Shown piece after piece: positions 25,490-34,751 of a DNA stretch of 64,000 nt (the stretch's first letter is position 1; the number at the start of each line of letters is the position of its first letter). The notes under the pieces are model-generated. The model searched no databases, was not told the origin of the DNA, and worked only from the letters and a program-made list of their open reading frames with translations. Position numbers and translations under genes: made by a program. Origin of the DNA: Novosphingobium sp. KA1 (GTDB lineage: Bacteria; Pseudomonadota; Alphaproteobacteria; Sphingomonadales; Sphingomonadaceae); assembly GCF_017309955.1 (NCBI RefSeq), contig NZ_CP021248.1:1647001-1711000 (forward strand). The letters are read 5' to 3'.

Positions 25490-26998
25490 TCATGCAGCTT
25501 CGGCGCGGAACTCCACCACGGCGCAGAGCCCCTGCCCGGTGCGCCCGTCCGCCAGCGTGACCCGCGCGCCGAGCCGGTCGGCCAGGGCGCGGGCGATCGG
25601 CAGGCCGAGGCCGGTGCCGAAAGCCTGGCTTTGCCCCCTGACGCGGTAGAAGCGCTCCCACACCCGCTCGCGCTCTGCCGCCGGGATGCCGGGGCCGGTG
25701 TCGTCGATCTCGACAAAGGCATGGCCGCCGCGCCGGCCGAGGTGGACCGCGACCGCGCCGCCGGGCCGGTTGTAGCGGATCGCATTGTCCAGCAGGTTGC
25801 CGATCAGCTCGGCGGCAAGGCGGGGCTCGCCCATGGCCGTTACCGTGCCGCCGCTCTCGTTTTCGTAACTGATGTCGATGTGCGCGGGCGCCTGCGCGGC
25901 GCGGTCCGCCGTGACGGAAGCGGCGACGCCCGAGAGGTCGAAAGGCTGCAGCAGCGTGCCTTCCTGATCCTCGCTGCGGGCCAGCGAAATCAGCTGGCGC
26001 AGCAGTTGCTCCAGCGAATCGATGGAATGCGGAATATCCTGCAGCGCGGCCTGCCCTTGCGGCGATTCCGGGCCGTAGCGATCCAGCACGTCGAGCTGCA
26101 CGCGCGCCACCGCCAGCGGCGTGCGCATCTGGTGCGAGGCATTCGAGGTGAACTGCCTCAGCGAATCCGCCGCCTTGTCCAGCCGCGCCATCAGCCCGTT
26201 GAAGGCCGCCACGAAAGGCCGCATCTCCACCGGCGCGGTTTCCGGCGCCTGCAGGCGGAACGCGGGCGAGGCGTCATGGCGGGCCTGCTCGACCTGCCGG
26301 GTCATGTCGAGCAACGGGCGCAGGCCCCAGCGGATCGCCCACCAGAACAGCACGCCGGTCACCAGCAGGGCCGCCAATCCGATCAGCAGCACGCGTAGCG
26401 CAAAGTTCTGCTCATAAGCAGCGCGGTCGTCCACATAGTCGGCAATCTGGATGACCACGAGACCGGGCTCTCCGGCGGCGCGGCGCACTTCGGTGGCGAT
26501 ACGCACCGGTTTGCCGTGGAGCATGCCATCCCGCAGGTAGGCGGCCTGCGTCACCGCCGCGGCATCGGCCGGTTCCAGATAGCCGCGGATCAGGCGGTTT
26601 TCGCGATAGGCGTTGTAGAACGTCGCGGGCGCATGCCGGTCGATCACGCCGTCCCATTGCGGGGTGTAGTCCGCCGGCGGCAGCAGCGCCGGATCGCCGG
26701 AAATGACCTTGCGGCCGCTGTAGACGCTGTAATGCACGACCGGACGGGCCCGGCGCTTGAGCAGGTGGATCGCCAGCGGCACCAGCCTTTCGCGCTCGCC
26801 GGGCGGACTGTTGTAGGCAAGGCTGAGCGTCCGCACCGAGCCGATCAGCACACGGTCCACGGTATCGGATTCGGTATTGCGCGTGACCAGCACCGTCACC
26901 ACGCCGAAAAACAGCACCAGCGCGGCCAGCGGCAGCATCACCGCGCCGGTCAGGCGCAGCCGCAGCGAAGGCGCCTGCTGGGAACGGACGTGCAACAT
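25490..26998 (-). CDS. Sensor histidine kinase, TctE/QseC-like
   Basis: A 502-residue membrane kinase with transmembrane segments near 17-38 and 203-224 flanking a periplasmic sensor domain of about 160 residues. A HAMP-like linker precedes the dimerisation box FTSNASHQMRTPLAV, with phospho-acceptor His289. ATP-binding boxes are N (LIGNLLDNAIRYNRPGG), G1 (DDTGPGIP) and G2 (GTGLGLPIA). The sensor part is of the 2CSK_N type found in TctE, which senses carboxylates, but the ligand cannot be deduced. It follows its regulator gene by 16 bases in one operon. The divergent serine hydrolase and TonB receptor are likely targets. Confidence 0.92.
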   Translation of the reverse strand: MLHVRSQQAPSLRLRLTGAVMLPLAALVLFFGVVTVLVTRNTESDTVDRVLIGSVRTLSLAYNSPPGERERLVPLAIHLLKRRARPVVHYSVYSGRKVISGDPALLPPADYTPQWDGVIDRHAPATFYNAYRENRLIRGYLEPADAAAVTQAAYLRDGMLHGKPVRIATEVRRAAGEPGLVVIQIADYVDDRAAYEQNFALRVLLIGLAALLVTGVLFWWAIRWGLRPLLDMTRQVEQARHDASPAFRLQAPETAPVEMRPFVAAFNGLMARLDKAADSLRQFTSNASHQMRTPLAVARVQLDVLDRYGPESPQGQAALQDIPHSIDSLEQLLRQLISLARSEDQEGTLLQPFDLSGVAASVTADRAAQAPAHIDISYENESGGTVTAMGEPRLAAELIGNLLDNAIRYNRPGGAVAVHLGRRGGHAFVEIDDTGPGIPAAERERVWERFYRVRGQSQAFGTGLGLPIARALADRLGARVTLADGRTGQGLCAVVEFRAEAA

Positions 26999-27014
26999 GG
27001 CCCCTTGCGTCAGC

Positions 27015-27680
27015 TCAGGCCGCCTCGATCATGTAGCCGAGCCCGCGCACGGTGCGGATCGCCGGGCCGGACGGCAGCAGCTTGCGGCGCAGGCGGCCGA
27101 CGTAGACTTCCAGGGCATTGGGGGTGACGGCATCGTCGAAGGCGAAGACTTCGGCCGAGAGACGCTCCTTGGGAATGACCTTGCCGGGGCGGCCCATCAG
27201 CGTTTCCAGCACCGCCAGTTCGCGGCGGCGCAGATCGATCACGCTGTCGTCGAGCGAGACGGTGCGGCTCGACCGGTCGAACACCAGCGTGCCGATGCGC
27301 AGCACCGGATCCGGCGTGCCCTGGCTGCGGCGGACCAGCGCGCGGATGCGCGATTCGAGTTCGCGCGGGTCGAACGGCTTGGCCATGTAGTCGTCGGCGC
27401 CGCGGTCGAGCCCGTTGATCCGGTCGTCGACCATGTCCCGCGCGGTGAGGATGAGCACCGGGGTCAGCGCGCCGCGTGCCCTGAGCCGCGAAAGCACGTC
27501 GAGTCCATCGATGTCGGGCAGCCCCAGGTCGAGGATTATCGCGGCATAAGGCTCGGCCCCGGCCAGTTGCAGCGCGTCTTCCCCGCTGTCCAGGCGGTCG
27601 ACCGAAAAGCCGGCCGCCTCCAGCGAGGCGGCGACGCCGCGCGCCAGCCGTTCGTCGTCTTCAACCAGCAACAAACGCAT
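27015..27680 (-). CDS. OmpR-family response regulator
   Basis: A 221-residue regulator. The receiver domain has the acidic pair VEDDE (7-9), phospho-acceptor Asp51 in ILDLGLPDIDG, Thr in LILTARD and Lys in MAKPFDP. The C-terminal winged helix (about 125-221) ends with VGRLRRKL...IRTVRGLGYMIE. The ribosome site GGGGAA precedes ATG 27680. It is the first gene of the operon with the kinase and faces the serine hydrolase gene across 243 bases, a typical layout for control of the divergent gene and itself. Confidence 0.94.
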   Translation of the reverse strand: MRLLLVEDDERLARGVAASLEAAGFSVDRLDSGEDALQLAGAEPYAAIILDLGLPDIDGLDVLSRLRARGALTPVLILTARDMVDDRINGLDRGADDYMAKPFDPRELESRIRALVRRSQGTPDPVLRIGTLVFDRSSRTVSLDDSVIDLRRRELAVLETLMGRPGKVIPKERLSAEVFAFDDAVTPNALEVYVGRLRRKLLPSGPAIRTVRGLGYMIEAA

Positions 27681-27923
27681 CAGAAATTCCCCAGATTGCG
27701 ACCCGTCTCCCTCCCCCGAGGATGTGATATTTCGCCATGCATGGCTCTACGCATAACAAATGCCAAGCCCTTACGTCAGGTTCTTGCAATTGATTGCACA
27801 AAAGCTTGACGCTGGGCGCACATGTCAGGTTCATGACAGCGGAGCGCTCTAGCTCTCCCCCTCGAACGCAACACCGCCTGCGCCCTGCGCGGCGGGTTGC
27901 GGGATCGAAGGGGATCTTGCGAC

Positions 27924-29561
27924 ATGAAGTTGAGCCTGACGCCGATTGCCGGCGTGATGACTGCCATTGGTCTTTCCAGCGTTGCCCATGCGGCGCCCGC
28001 CGCCGCTCCAGCTGCAACTCCGGCCTCTGCGGCCCAGATCGCCGCCGTCGACACCGTCTTCGCGCGCTGGAACCATCAGGATACGCCGGGCTGCGCGGTT
28101 GCCGTCTCGCGCGGCGGGCAGGTCATTGCGGAGCGCGTCTACGGCATGGCCAGCCTCGAACTGGGCGTGCCGGCCCGGCTCGATTCGATCTACGAAGCGG
28201 GTTCCGATTCCAAGCAGTTCACCGCCGCCGCCACCCTGATGCTGGCCCGCGAGGGCAAGCTCTCGCTCGATGACGACATCCGCAAGTATGTGCCGGAAAT
28301 GCCGGACTACGGCGCGCCGATCACGATCCGCCACCTGCTGCACCACACCAGCGGCCTGCGCGACTGGGGCTCGGTCGCCGCGATCGAGGGCTGGCCGCGC
28401 AACAGCCGCACGGCCGACAATCAGGACATGCTCGGCATCCTGGTCCGGCAGAAGGAACTGAACTACGCCCCCGGCGCGCACTACCTCTACAGCAACAGCA
28501 ACTTCAATCTGCTGGCGATCATCGTCCAGCGCGTAAGCGGCCAGTCGTTGGCGGACTTCACGCACGACCGCATCTTCGTGCCGCTGGGCATGACCCACAC
28601 CCGCTGGCGCGACGACCACGGCGATGTCGTGGCGGGCCGCACCGGCGCCTACGACTTCGACAAAGGCCTCTATCGCAACAATCAGGTGATCGAGGACGCC
28701 TATGGCAACGGCGGGTTGCTCACCACCGTGGGCGATCTGGTGAAGTGGCAGGCGGCGCTCGACGACGACCGCTTCGGCCCCGGCTTCACCGAGGCAATGC
28801 AGCAACCCACCACGCTGAACGACGGCACCCGCATCGCCTATGCCCTGGCGCTGGTGAACCTCGACCACAACGGCGAGCAGGAAGTCAGCCACTCGGGCTC
28901 GACCGGCGGCTACCGCGCCTGGATGGCGCGCTATCCGGGGCAGAAGCTCGCCGTCTCGCTGCTGTGCAACGGCGGCAATGCCGATACGCCGACGCTGGGC
29001 CGCGCCGTCGCCGACGTGTTCCTGCCCGCCTTCAAGGCAAGGCCCTACACGCCCAAGGCGCCGCTGCCGACCGGCCTCTACGCCGATGGCATGACCGGCT
29101 TCCCGATCCGCTTCGCCACCGATGCGCAAGGCCAGCTCACCGCCGATGGCCGCGCGCTGGTGGCGGTAAGCGCAGGCCGCTGGGCGCTGCGCGAGGACAT
29201 TTTCGCCTTTACGAAATCCGGCCTCGTCCGCGAAAACCGCGAGGGCGAGCGCATCCCCTACCGCAAGGTCGAGCAGGTCACCGCCTTCGATCCGAAGGAC
29301 TACACCGGCCGCTTCTGCGGCGTCGACACCGGCGGCTGCCTGACCTTCCGCCAGCAGGGCGATGCGCTGGTCTATGACGGTCCGCGCTGGTCCGGCCGCC
29401 CGCTGACGGTGACGTACGCCGACGTCTTCACCGGCGACGCGCTGCCGCAGTCTTCCGCCGTCACCGTCAAGTTCAAGCGCGATGCCAGCGGCAAGGTCAC
29501 CAGCCTGCGCTTCGGCGAAAGCCGTGCCTACGACGTCGAATTCCGCCGCGCGGAAGGCTGA
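27924..29561 (+). CDS. Exported serine hydrolase, class C beta-lactamase/penicillin-binding-like
   Basis: A 545-residue protein. ATG 27924 follows GAAGGGGA and begins a clear signal peptide (MKLSLTPIAGVMTAIGLSSVAHA). The fold motifs are SDSK (Ser-x-x-Lys, catalytic serine), YSNSN (Tyr-x-Asn) and HSGSTGG replacing KTG. This suits esterase, peptidase or D-aminopeptidase activity rather than beta-lactam resistance. A C-terminal extension of about 180 beta-rich residues follows the catalytic domain. The TonB receptor gene begins 73 bases downstream on the same strand, so hydrolysis of a peptide or ester outside followed by uptake is a reasonable, untested model. Confidence 0.9.
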   Translation: MKLSLTPIAGVMTAIGLSSVAHAAPAAAPAATPASAAQIAAVDTVFARWNHQDTPGCAVAVSRGGQVIAERVYGMASLELGVPARLDSIYEAGSDSKQFTAAATLMLAREGKLSLDDDIRKYVPEMPDYGAPITIRHLLHHTSGLRDWGSVAAIEGWPRNSRTADNQDMLGILVRQKELNYAPGAHYLYSNSNFNLLAIIVQRVSGQSLADFTHDRIFVPLGMTHTRWRDDHGDVVAGRTGAYDFDKGLYRNNQVIEDAYGNGGLLTTVGDLVKWQAALDDDRFGPGFTEAMQQPTTLNDGTRIAYALALVNLDHNGEQEVSHSGSTGGYRAWMARYPGQKLAVSLLCNGGNADTPTLGRAVADVFLPAFKARPYTPKAPLPTGLYADGMTGFPIRFATDAQGQLTADGRALVAVSAGRWALREDIFAFTKSGLVRENREGERIPYRKVEQVTAFDPKDYTGRFCGVDTGGCLTFRQQGDALVYDGPRWSGRPLTVTYADVFTGDALPQSSAVTVKFKRDASGKVTSLRFGESRAYDVEFRRAEG

Positions 29562-29634
29562 CGCCCTCCTCCCATTTTTCACCAGGACAGCCGCTCAGGG
29601 GCGGCCGGACAAACTCAACAAGGGGTCCACAAAA

Positions 29635-32340
29635 ATGCGTGATTATAACCGCAAGTTCCGCCAGTTGCTGACCGGGGGCACTGCCGCCCTCGGTGTGACC
29701 ATCGCGCTTGCCCAGCCCGCCATGGCGCAGGACAGCGTTCAAAATTCGGCGTCTGCCGATGAAGCCAGCGATGCCGGCTCCGCCATCTTCGTCACCGGCT
29801 CGCGCATCGACCGCAAGGGCTTCGACGCGCCGACGCCGACCACTGTCGTGGGCGAGACCGAACTGCGCCTCGGCGCCCGTCCCAGCATTGCGCAGGTCCT
29901 GAACGACCTTCCCCAGTTCCGCGCCACGCAGACCCCGGCCAGCACCGTCGCCAACACGAACTCCAGCGCCTCGGCCATGGACCTTCGCGGCCTTGGCGTC
30001 ACCCGCACGCTGACGCTGCTCAACAACCGCCGCTTCACCGGTTCGGCCGACCTCAACACCATTCCGCAGGGCCTGGTGAAGCGCGTCGACGTCGTCACCG
30101 GCGGCGCCTCGGCGGCATGGGGTTCGGGCGCCATCGGCGGCGTCGTCAACATCATCCTCGACGACGAGCTTGAAGGCGTCACCCTCGGCGCGCAGAACGG
30201 CATCTCCTCGCGCGGGGACGGCTATCGCTACAGCTTCGACGGCACCTTCGGCACCAAGTTCGCGGGCGGCCGCGGCCACTTCATGATCGGCGCCGAATAC
30301 CAGCACGACGAAGGCATTCTCGACCGCAACTCGCGCAAGAACGTCGGCAGCTCGAACCTGTTCTCGCCGGTCGGCGGCGACCATGCCTATATCCTCGTGC
30401 GCGACGTCAACGCGTCCAACACCAGCCTCGGCGGCCTGATCACGTCGGGCAGCCTTGCCGGGCAGACCTTCAACTCGGACGGCACCCTGCGCGACTTCCA
30501 GTACGGCAGCCAGATCAGCGGCACCACGATGGTCGGCGGCGAAGGCGTTGCCACCAACGACGAATACGCCCTCACCAACCCCTACCAGCGCGTGAATTCC
30601 TACGCCCGCGCCAGCTTCGAAGTGGGCGATGCCACCTTCTGGGCGGACGGCAGCTACAGCCGCATCTGGGCCAGCTATCCGTTCTATGCGGAAAGCGGCA
30701 CTTACACGATCTCGGCCGCCAACCCCTACCTGTCGGACACGATCCGCAGCCAGCTTGCCGCCGCGGGCGAAACCAGCATCAAGGTCGGCCGCGTGTTCGA
30801 GGACTACGGCTACCGCAACTTCGACTACTACCGCCAGAACGTGGAAGGCGCGATCGGCGTGGACGGCAGCTTTGCCGACGGCAAGTGGCGCTACAGCGCC
30901 TATTACAGCCACGGCGAAATGCGCAACATGCAGAGCTACCACAACCAGATCACCGGCACGAACCTGACCAACGCGCTGGATGCGGTGACGGATTCCAGCG
31001 GCAACATCGTCTGCCGCGTGGCGCTGACCGACCCGGATACCGCCTGCGCCCCGCTCAACATCCTGGGCACCGGCACTGCCAGCCAGGCCGCCATCGACTA
31101 TGTCTTCGGCAACACCGCCCGCGCCGTCTACACCACCAAGCTGGACTCGATGGGCGGCAGCCTGCGCGGCGATCCGTTCTCGACCTGGGCGGGCCCGGTC
31201 TCGATCGCGGTCGGCGCCGAAGCGCGCTGGGAAGAACAGGTGACCAGCGGCCTTGACGCGGTTTCCGCCGCCAAGGGCTTCAGCCGCTTCAACTTCTCGC
31301 CGCTCAACGGCGGCTTCAACGTGCAGGAGTTCTTCGGCGAAGTCGCCGTGCCGCTGCTCGACCAGCCGTTCAGCAAGCTCGATGTCAACGGTGCGGCGCG
31401 CTACAGCCACTACAGCACCAGCGGCGGCATCTGGTCGTGGAAGCTGGGCCTGACCGACCGCATCTTCAACAACCTGCTGCTGCGCGTCTCGCGTTCGCGC
31501 GACATCCGCTCGGGCAGCCTCAGCGAACTGTTCACCACCACCACCACGAGCTTCTCGACCGTGGCGGAGAACGGCAACACCTACTCGGTCACCCGCTACG
31601 GCGGCGGCAATGCCGACCTGAAGCCCGAAATCGGCAGCACGCTGACGCTGGGCGCGGTGTTCACGCCCTCGTTCCTGCCGGGCTTCAACCTCTCGGTCGA
31701 CTACTACAACATCAAGCTGCGCGACGCGATCACCTCGCTGGGTGCGCAGGACATCGTCTCGGGCTGCGACAACGGCAATACCTCGCTGTGCAGCCAGATC
31801 GTGCGCGATGGCTCCGGCGCGCCGACCACGATCTACACCACCTACATCAACCTGGCCGAATACAAGACCAAGGGCATCGACATCGAGGGCACCTACCAGT
31901 TCCCGCTGAGCACGATCGCCGCGAACCTGGGCGGCAACCTGCGCCTGCGCGGCCTTGCCACCTATGTTCCCAAGGTCCTGATCAACGACGGCACCACCAC
32001 CGTGGACCGCGCGGGCGACGTCGGCGACAACGTCAGCTTCGGCACCCCGCACTGGCGCGCCAGCGGCATCGTCACCTACACGAGCGACACGTTCTCGCTC
32101 GACACCCGCGTGCGTTATGTCGGCGGCGGCAAGTTCAACCATGCGCTGGACATCGCCAACAACGACATCTCGGCCCGCGTCTACGTCGACCTCGGCGCAC
32201 AGGTGAACATCGACAAGTTCACCCTCTTCGCCAACGTCAACAACCTGTTCGACCGCGATCCGCCGCTGACCACTTACGGCGCGATCCACTACGACACCAT
32301 CGGCCGCTATTTCACCATGGGTGCCAAGGTTCGTTTCTGA
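29635..32340 (+). CDS. TonB-dependent receptor, Oar/peptide-type plug
   Basis: A 901-residue receptor starting at ATG 29635 (AAGGGG 11 bases upstream), with signal peptide ending PAMAQ. The plug has DLRGLGVTRTLTLLNNRRF and VKRVDVVTGGASAAWGSGAIGGVVNII, a pattern of receptors with large barrels that often take up peptides or oligosaccharides. The barrel ends in FTMGAKVRF. It is in the same orientation as, and 73 bases after, the exported serine hydrolase. Two histidine kinase/regulator pairs flank this two-gene unit, one on each side. Ligand unknown. Confidence 0.92.
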   Translation: MRDYNRKFRQLLTGGTAALGVTIALAQPAMAQDSVQNSASADEASDAGSAIFVTGSRIDRKGFDAPTPTTVVGETELRLGARPSIAQVLNDLPQFRATQTPASTVANTNSSASAMDLRGLGVTRTLTLLNNRRFTGSADLNTIPQGLVKRVDVVTGGASAAWGSGAIGGVVNIILDDELEGVTLGAQNGISSRGDGYRYSFDGTFGTKFAGGRGHFMIGAEYQHDEGILDRNSRKNVGSSNLFSPVGGDHAYILVRDVNASNTSLGGLITSGSLAGQTFNSDGTLRDFQYGSQISGTTMVGGEGVATNDEYALTNPYQRVNSYARASFEVGDATFWADGSYSRIWASYPFYAESGTYTISAANPYLSDTIRSQLAAAGETSIKVGRVFEDYGYRNFDYYRQNVEGAIGVDGSFADGKWRYSAYYSHGEMRNMQSYHNQITGTNLTNALDAVTDSSGNIVCRVALTDPDTACAPLNILGTGTASQAAIDYVFGNTARAVYTTKLDSMGGSLRGDPFSTWAGPVSIAVGAEARWEEQVTSGLDAVSAAKGFSRFNFSPLNGGFNVQEFFGEVAVPLLDQPFSKLDVNGAARYSHYSTSGGIWSWKLGLTDRIFNNLLLRVSRSRDIRSGSLSELFTTTTTSFSTVAENGNTYSVTRYGGGNADLKPEIGSTLTLGAVFTPSFLPGFNLSVDYYNIKLRDAITSLGAQDIVSGCDNGNTSLCSQIVRDGSGAPTTIYTTYINLAEYKTKGIDIEGTYQFPLSTIAANLGGNLRLRGLATYVPKVLINDGTTTVDRAGDVGDNVSFGTPHWRASGIVTYTSDTFSLDTRVRYVGGGKFNHALDIANNDISARVYVDLGAQVNIDKFTLFANVNNLFDRDPPLTTYGAIHYDTIGRYFTMGAKVRF

Positions 32341-32363
32341 ACCACCCGGATGAAGCGTGAGGG

Positions 32364-32387
32364 ATGGCGGCCTTTCGGGGCCGCCAT
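32364..32387 (+). terminator. Rho-independent-type terminator after TonB receptor
   Basis: ATGGCGGCC pairs with GGCCGCCAT over a six-base loop and is followed by TTCTTC. It lies 24 bases after the receptor stop. Confidence 0.75.
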
Positions 32388-32442
32388 TTCTTCGCTCCAG
32401 ACGCCGCGCGGGCTTGCCCAGCAAGCTTGACGCAAGTTGATA

Positions 32443-33855
32443 TTACGTGCGGCAGCCCCCTCGGGGAAGCCGAAGATTGGCCTCCAGCCCACCCCCGGAC
32501 CGGTTGCGCAGCCAGAGCGTGCCTTGATGGGCCGCGGCAATATCGCGGGCGATGCTCAAGCCCAGGCCAACGCCGCCGGACGCCACGTTCCGGGAATCCT
32601 CCTGCCGGTAGAACGGTTCGAACACCAGGTCGAGCGCCTCCTCCGGTATGCCCGGCCCCCTGTCCTGCACCGTGATGGCGATCTGCGCGGGACTTGCGGA
32701 AACCACGATCTGCGCACTGCCGGCATAACGCAGCGCGTTCTCCACCAGATTGCCGATACAGCGCCGCAACCCGTTCGGAAACCCGGCGATCCTGCCGTTG
32801 GCCGATCCGCTCAGCGTCACCGCCGCCCCATGGTCGCGCAAGTTCGCGACCATTTCCCCCAGCATCACGTCGAGATCGATATCTCCGGTCAATTCCTCAT
32901 CGACGCCGCCTTTCATGAAGGACAGCGTTGCATCGACCATCCCCTCCATTTCGACCAGATCCTTGCGGAAACCCGCCTTCTGCGTCTCGTCAGGCAGCAT
33001 TTCGGTGCGCAGCCGCAGGCGCGTGATGGGGGAGCGCAAATCGTGCGACACGGCGGCCAGAAAGCGGGTGCGCTCCTCTATATGGCCGACCACCTTCTGC
33101 TGCATGGCGTTGAATGCCTCGGCGGCGCGGCGCACCTCGCGCGGGCCCGAGGTTTCCAGCGGCGGGCTGTGAATGTCGCGCCCCAGCGCCTCGGCCGCAT
33201 CGGCCATGCGTTTCAGCGGCGTCATCCCCAGCCGCACGGCGAACCAGGTCAGCAGCCCGACGATCAGGATGCGCAGGGCATAGATGCGCACCACATAGTC
33301 GGCGATGGTCCCGACCCGGTCCAAGTCGGCCCCGTTCTCATCCTCATGCCCCTCGGCCAGCAGCCAGGGATCGGCGGGATCGCAGCGGACGGCGACGCGA
33401 AATTGCGCGGCCGGTTCCTGCGCGGACAGCATCGCCCACGTGTTCGCGGGCCGCCCGCGGTCGTCCAGCAATTGCGCACTGATGACCCTCACCTCCACCG
33501 GTCGGCCCAAGTGCACGCGCATCGTGTGCTGAAGCAGCGCAGACGAGCGCTGCACGTCCTGCACCCCAGCTTGCGGCGCCGGCAGGTGCGGGGCGAAGCG
33601 CAGCGAAAGGCCCGGCGCCTGAAGCGCCGCCATCAATTCGGCGCGGTCCCGGGGCGGGCGGGCGTCCAGCAGGCGCAGGGCGTCGGCCACACGCGTGGCG
33701 AAAACGCGCGCCGGGATCTCCAGCATCTGGCGGCGGCGGCTTTCGAACCAGATGGTGCTGGTCAGCAACTGGGCGAGCAGGAGCCCGGCGACAAGGATGC
33801 AGGCAATCCGCGCCGACAGCGAGGCGGAGCGATTGCCCTTGCGGAAAATCGGCAT
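32443..33855 (-). CDS. Sensor histidine kinase, EnvZ-like
   Basis: A 470-residue kinase starting at ATG 33855, 13 bases after its regulator. Transmembrane segments lie near 15-35 and 192-210, enclosing a periplasmic domain. The HAMP region leads into FLAAVSHDLRSPITRLRLRTEML with phospho-acceptor His271, the EnvZ/RstB-type dimerisation box. The ATPase boxes are NLVENALRYAG, DRGPGIPEE and GGVGLGLSIA. The stimulus is unknown. The nearest divergent gene beyond its regulator is the siderophore-type receptor at 34752, which makes envelope or iron-related control plausible. Confidence 0.92.
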   Translation of the reverse strand: MPIFRKGNRSASLSARIACILVAGLLLAQLLTSTIWFESRRRQMLEIPARVFATRVADALRLLDARPPRDRAELMAALQAPGLSLRFAPHLPAPQAGVQDVQRSSALLQHTMRVHLGRPVEVRVISAQLLDDRGRPANTWAMLSAQEPAAQFRVAVRCDPADPWLLAEGHEDENGADLDRVGTIADYVVRIYALRILIVGLLTWFAVRLGMTPLKRMADAAEALGRDIHSPPLETSGPREVRRAAEAFNAMQQKVVGHIEERTRFLAAVSHDLRSPITRLRLRTEMLPDETQKAGFRKDLVEMEGMVDATLSFMKGGVDEELTGDIDLDVMLGEMVANLRDHGAAVTLSGSANGRIAGFPNGLRRCIGNLVENALRYAGSAQIVVSASPAQIAITVQDRGPGIPEEALDLVFEPFYRQEDSRNVASGGVGLGLSIARDIAAAHQGTLWLRNRSGGGLEANLRLPRGGCRT

Positions 33856-33868
33856 CAGCGCGCCCCGT

Positions 33869-34585
33869 TCAGCCCCCGTTCGCCACATCCACCGCCAACA
33901 CATATCCGCCATTGCGGACGGTGCGGATCAGCGACGGGCTGCGGGCATCGTCGCCCAGAAGCTGGCGAAGGCGGCTGATGCACATGTCGATCGCCCGGTC
34001 GCTCGGATCGCGCTCCCGCCCATAGACCTCGCGCGCCAGAAAATCCCGGCTCAGCGTCCGGTAAGGGTGGCGCAGCAGCGTGCGCAAGGCAAGGAAGTCC
34101 GATCCGCCCATCGCCACGTGCCCAGCCCCGTCATCCTGCTGAAGCAGGTTGCGGCGGGTATCGAGCTGCCATCCGGCAAACCGGATCGTCTCGGGCTCAG
34201 GCGGCGGTGCCTGGAGCGCCGAGCGCGCTGCCCGGCGCAGCACGACGTTGATCCGGGCCAGCAGCTCGCGAGGGTCGAACGGTTTGGCGAGATAATCGTC
34301 CGCGCCAAGTTCGAGCCCGACAATCCGATCGATCAGCGCGCCGCGTGCGGTGAGCATGATGATCGGAATCTCGTGCCGCGCCGTCAGCGCCCGGCAGAGC
34401 GTCAACCCGTCCTCCCCCGGCAGCATGAGGTCGAGAATGATCAGGTCGGGCCGGTAGCGTTCCAGCAACTGCCACATCTCGTCGCCATCCGCGGCGCCTT
34501 TCGCGCCCATCCCCGCCTCGCACAGATACGTGCAGAGCAGTTCGCGGATGTCGGCATCGTCGTCGACGACCAGAATATCGGTCAC
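33869..34585 (-). CDS. OmpR-family response regulator
   Basis: A 238-residue regulator with GTG start at 34585. The acidic pocket is VDDDAD, phospho-acceptor Asp52 lies in IILDLMLPGEDG, followed by MLTARG and LAKPFDP. The winged-helix domain ends ISRLRQLLGDDA...LIRTVRNGGYVL. It is the first gene of the pair with the EnvZ-like kinase. The 166-base divergent region to the TonB receptor contains a Fur-box-like site. Confidence 0.93.
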   Translation of the reverse strand: MTDILVVDDDADIRELLCTYLCEAGMGAKGAADGDEMWQLLERYRPDLIILDLMLPGEDGLTLCRALTARHEIPIIMLTARGALIDRIVGLELGADDYLAKPFDPRELLARINVVLRRAARSALQAPPPEPETIRFAGWQLDTRRNLLQQDDGAGHVAMGGSDFLALRTLLRHPYRTLSRDFLAREVYGRERDPSDRAIDMCISRLRQLLGDDARSPSLIRTVRNGGYVLAVDVANGG

Positions 34586-34717
34586 GACGGATTTACCGCT
34601 GCATACCGGTGGATTTCAACGCCCGTTACATGACGTGACAAAGGGCCGGAAGGCCTGACAAAATTGCACAATTCCACGGATTTACCCCAAGCCCTTCGGT
34701 GATAGTGGGCGCCTCTG

Positions 34718-34739
34718 TTGCGAATGAATTGCATTATAA
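34718..34739 (+). promoter_or_regulatory. Putative Fur-type iron operator upstream of TonB siderophore receptor
   Basis: TTGCGAATGAATTGCATTA resembles the imperfect inverted hexamers of proteobacterial Fur boxes. A similar TTGCGATTGACTCGCA lies before the receptor gene at 46124. Both sit 15 to 40 bases ahead of the start codon. Confidence 0.5.
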
Positions 34740-34751
34740 GGGGCTTTCACC

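Noticed and set aside
27691..27923. Possible direct repeats for the TctD-like regulator
   Set aside because: Two CGTCAGGTTC/TGTCAGGTTC-like stretches occur (near 27774 and 27821) but two short matches in 230 bases are not enough to call an operator.
29497..32424. 975-codon open frame on the minus strand
   Set aside because: Antisense to a TonB receptor with normal start and terminator; product is Val/Ala/Gly/Arg-rich and motif-free.
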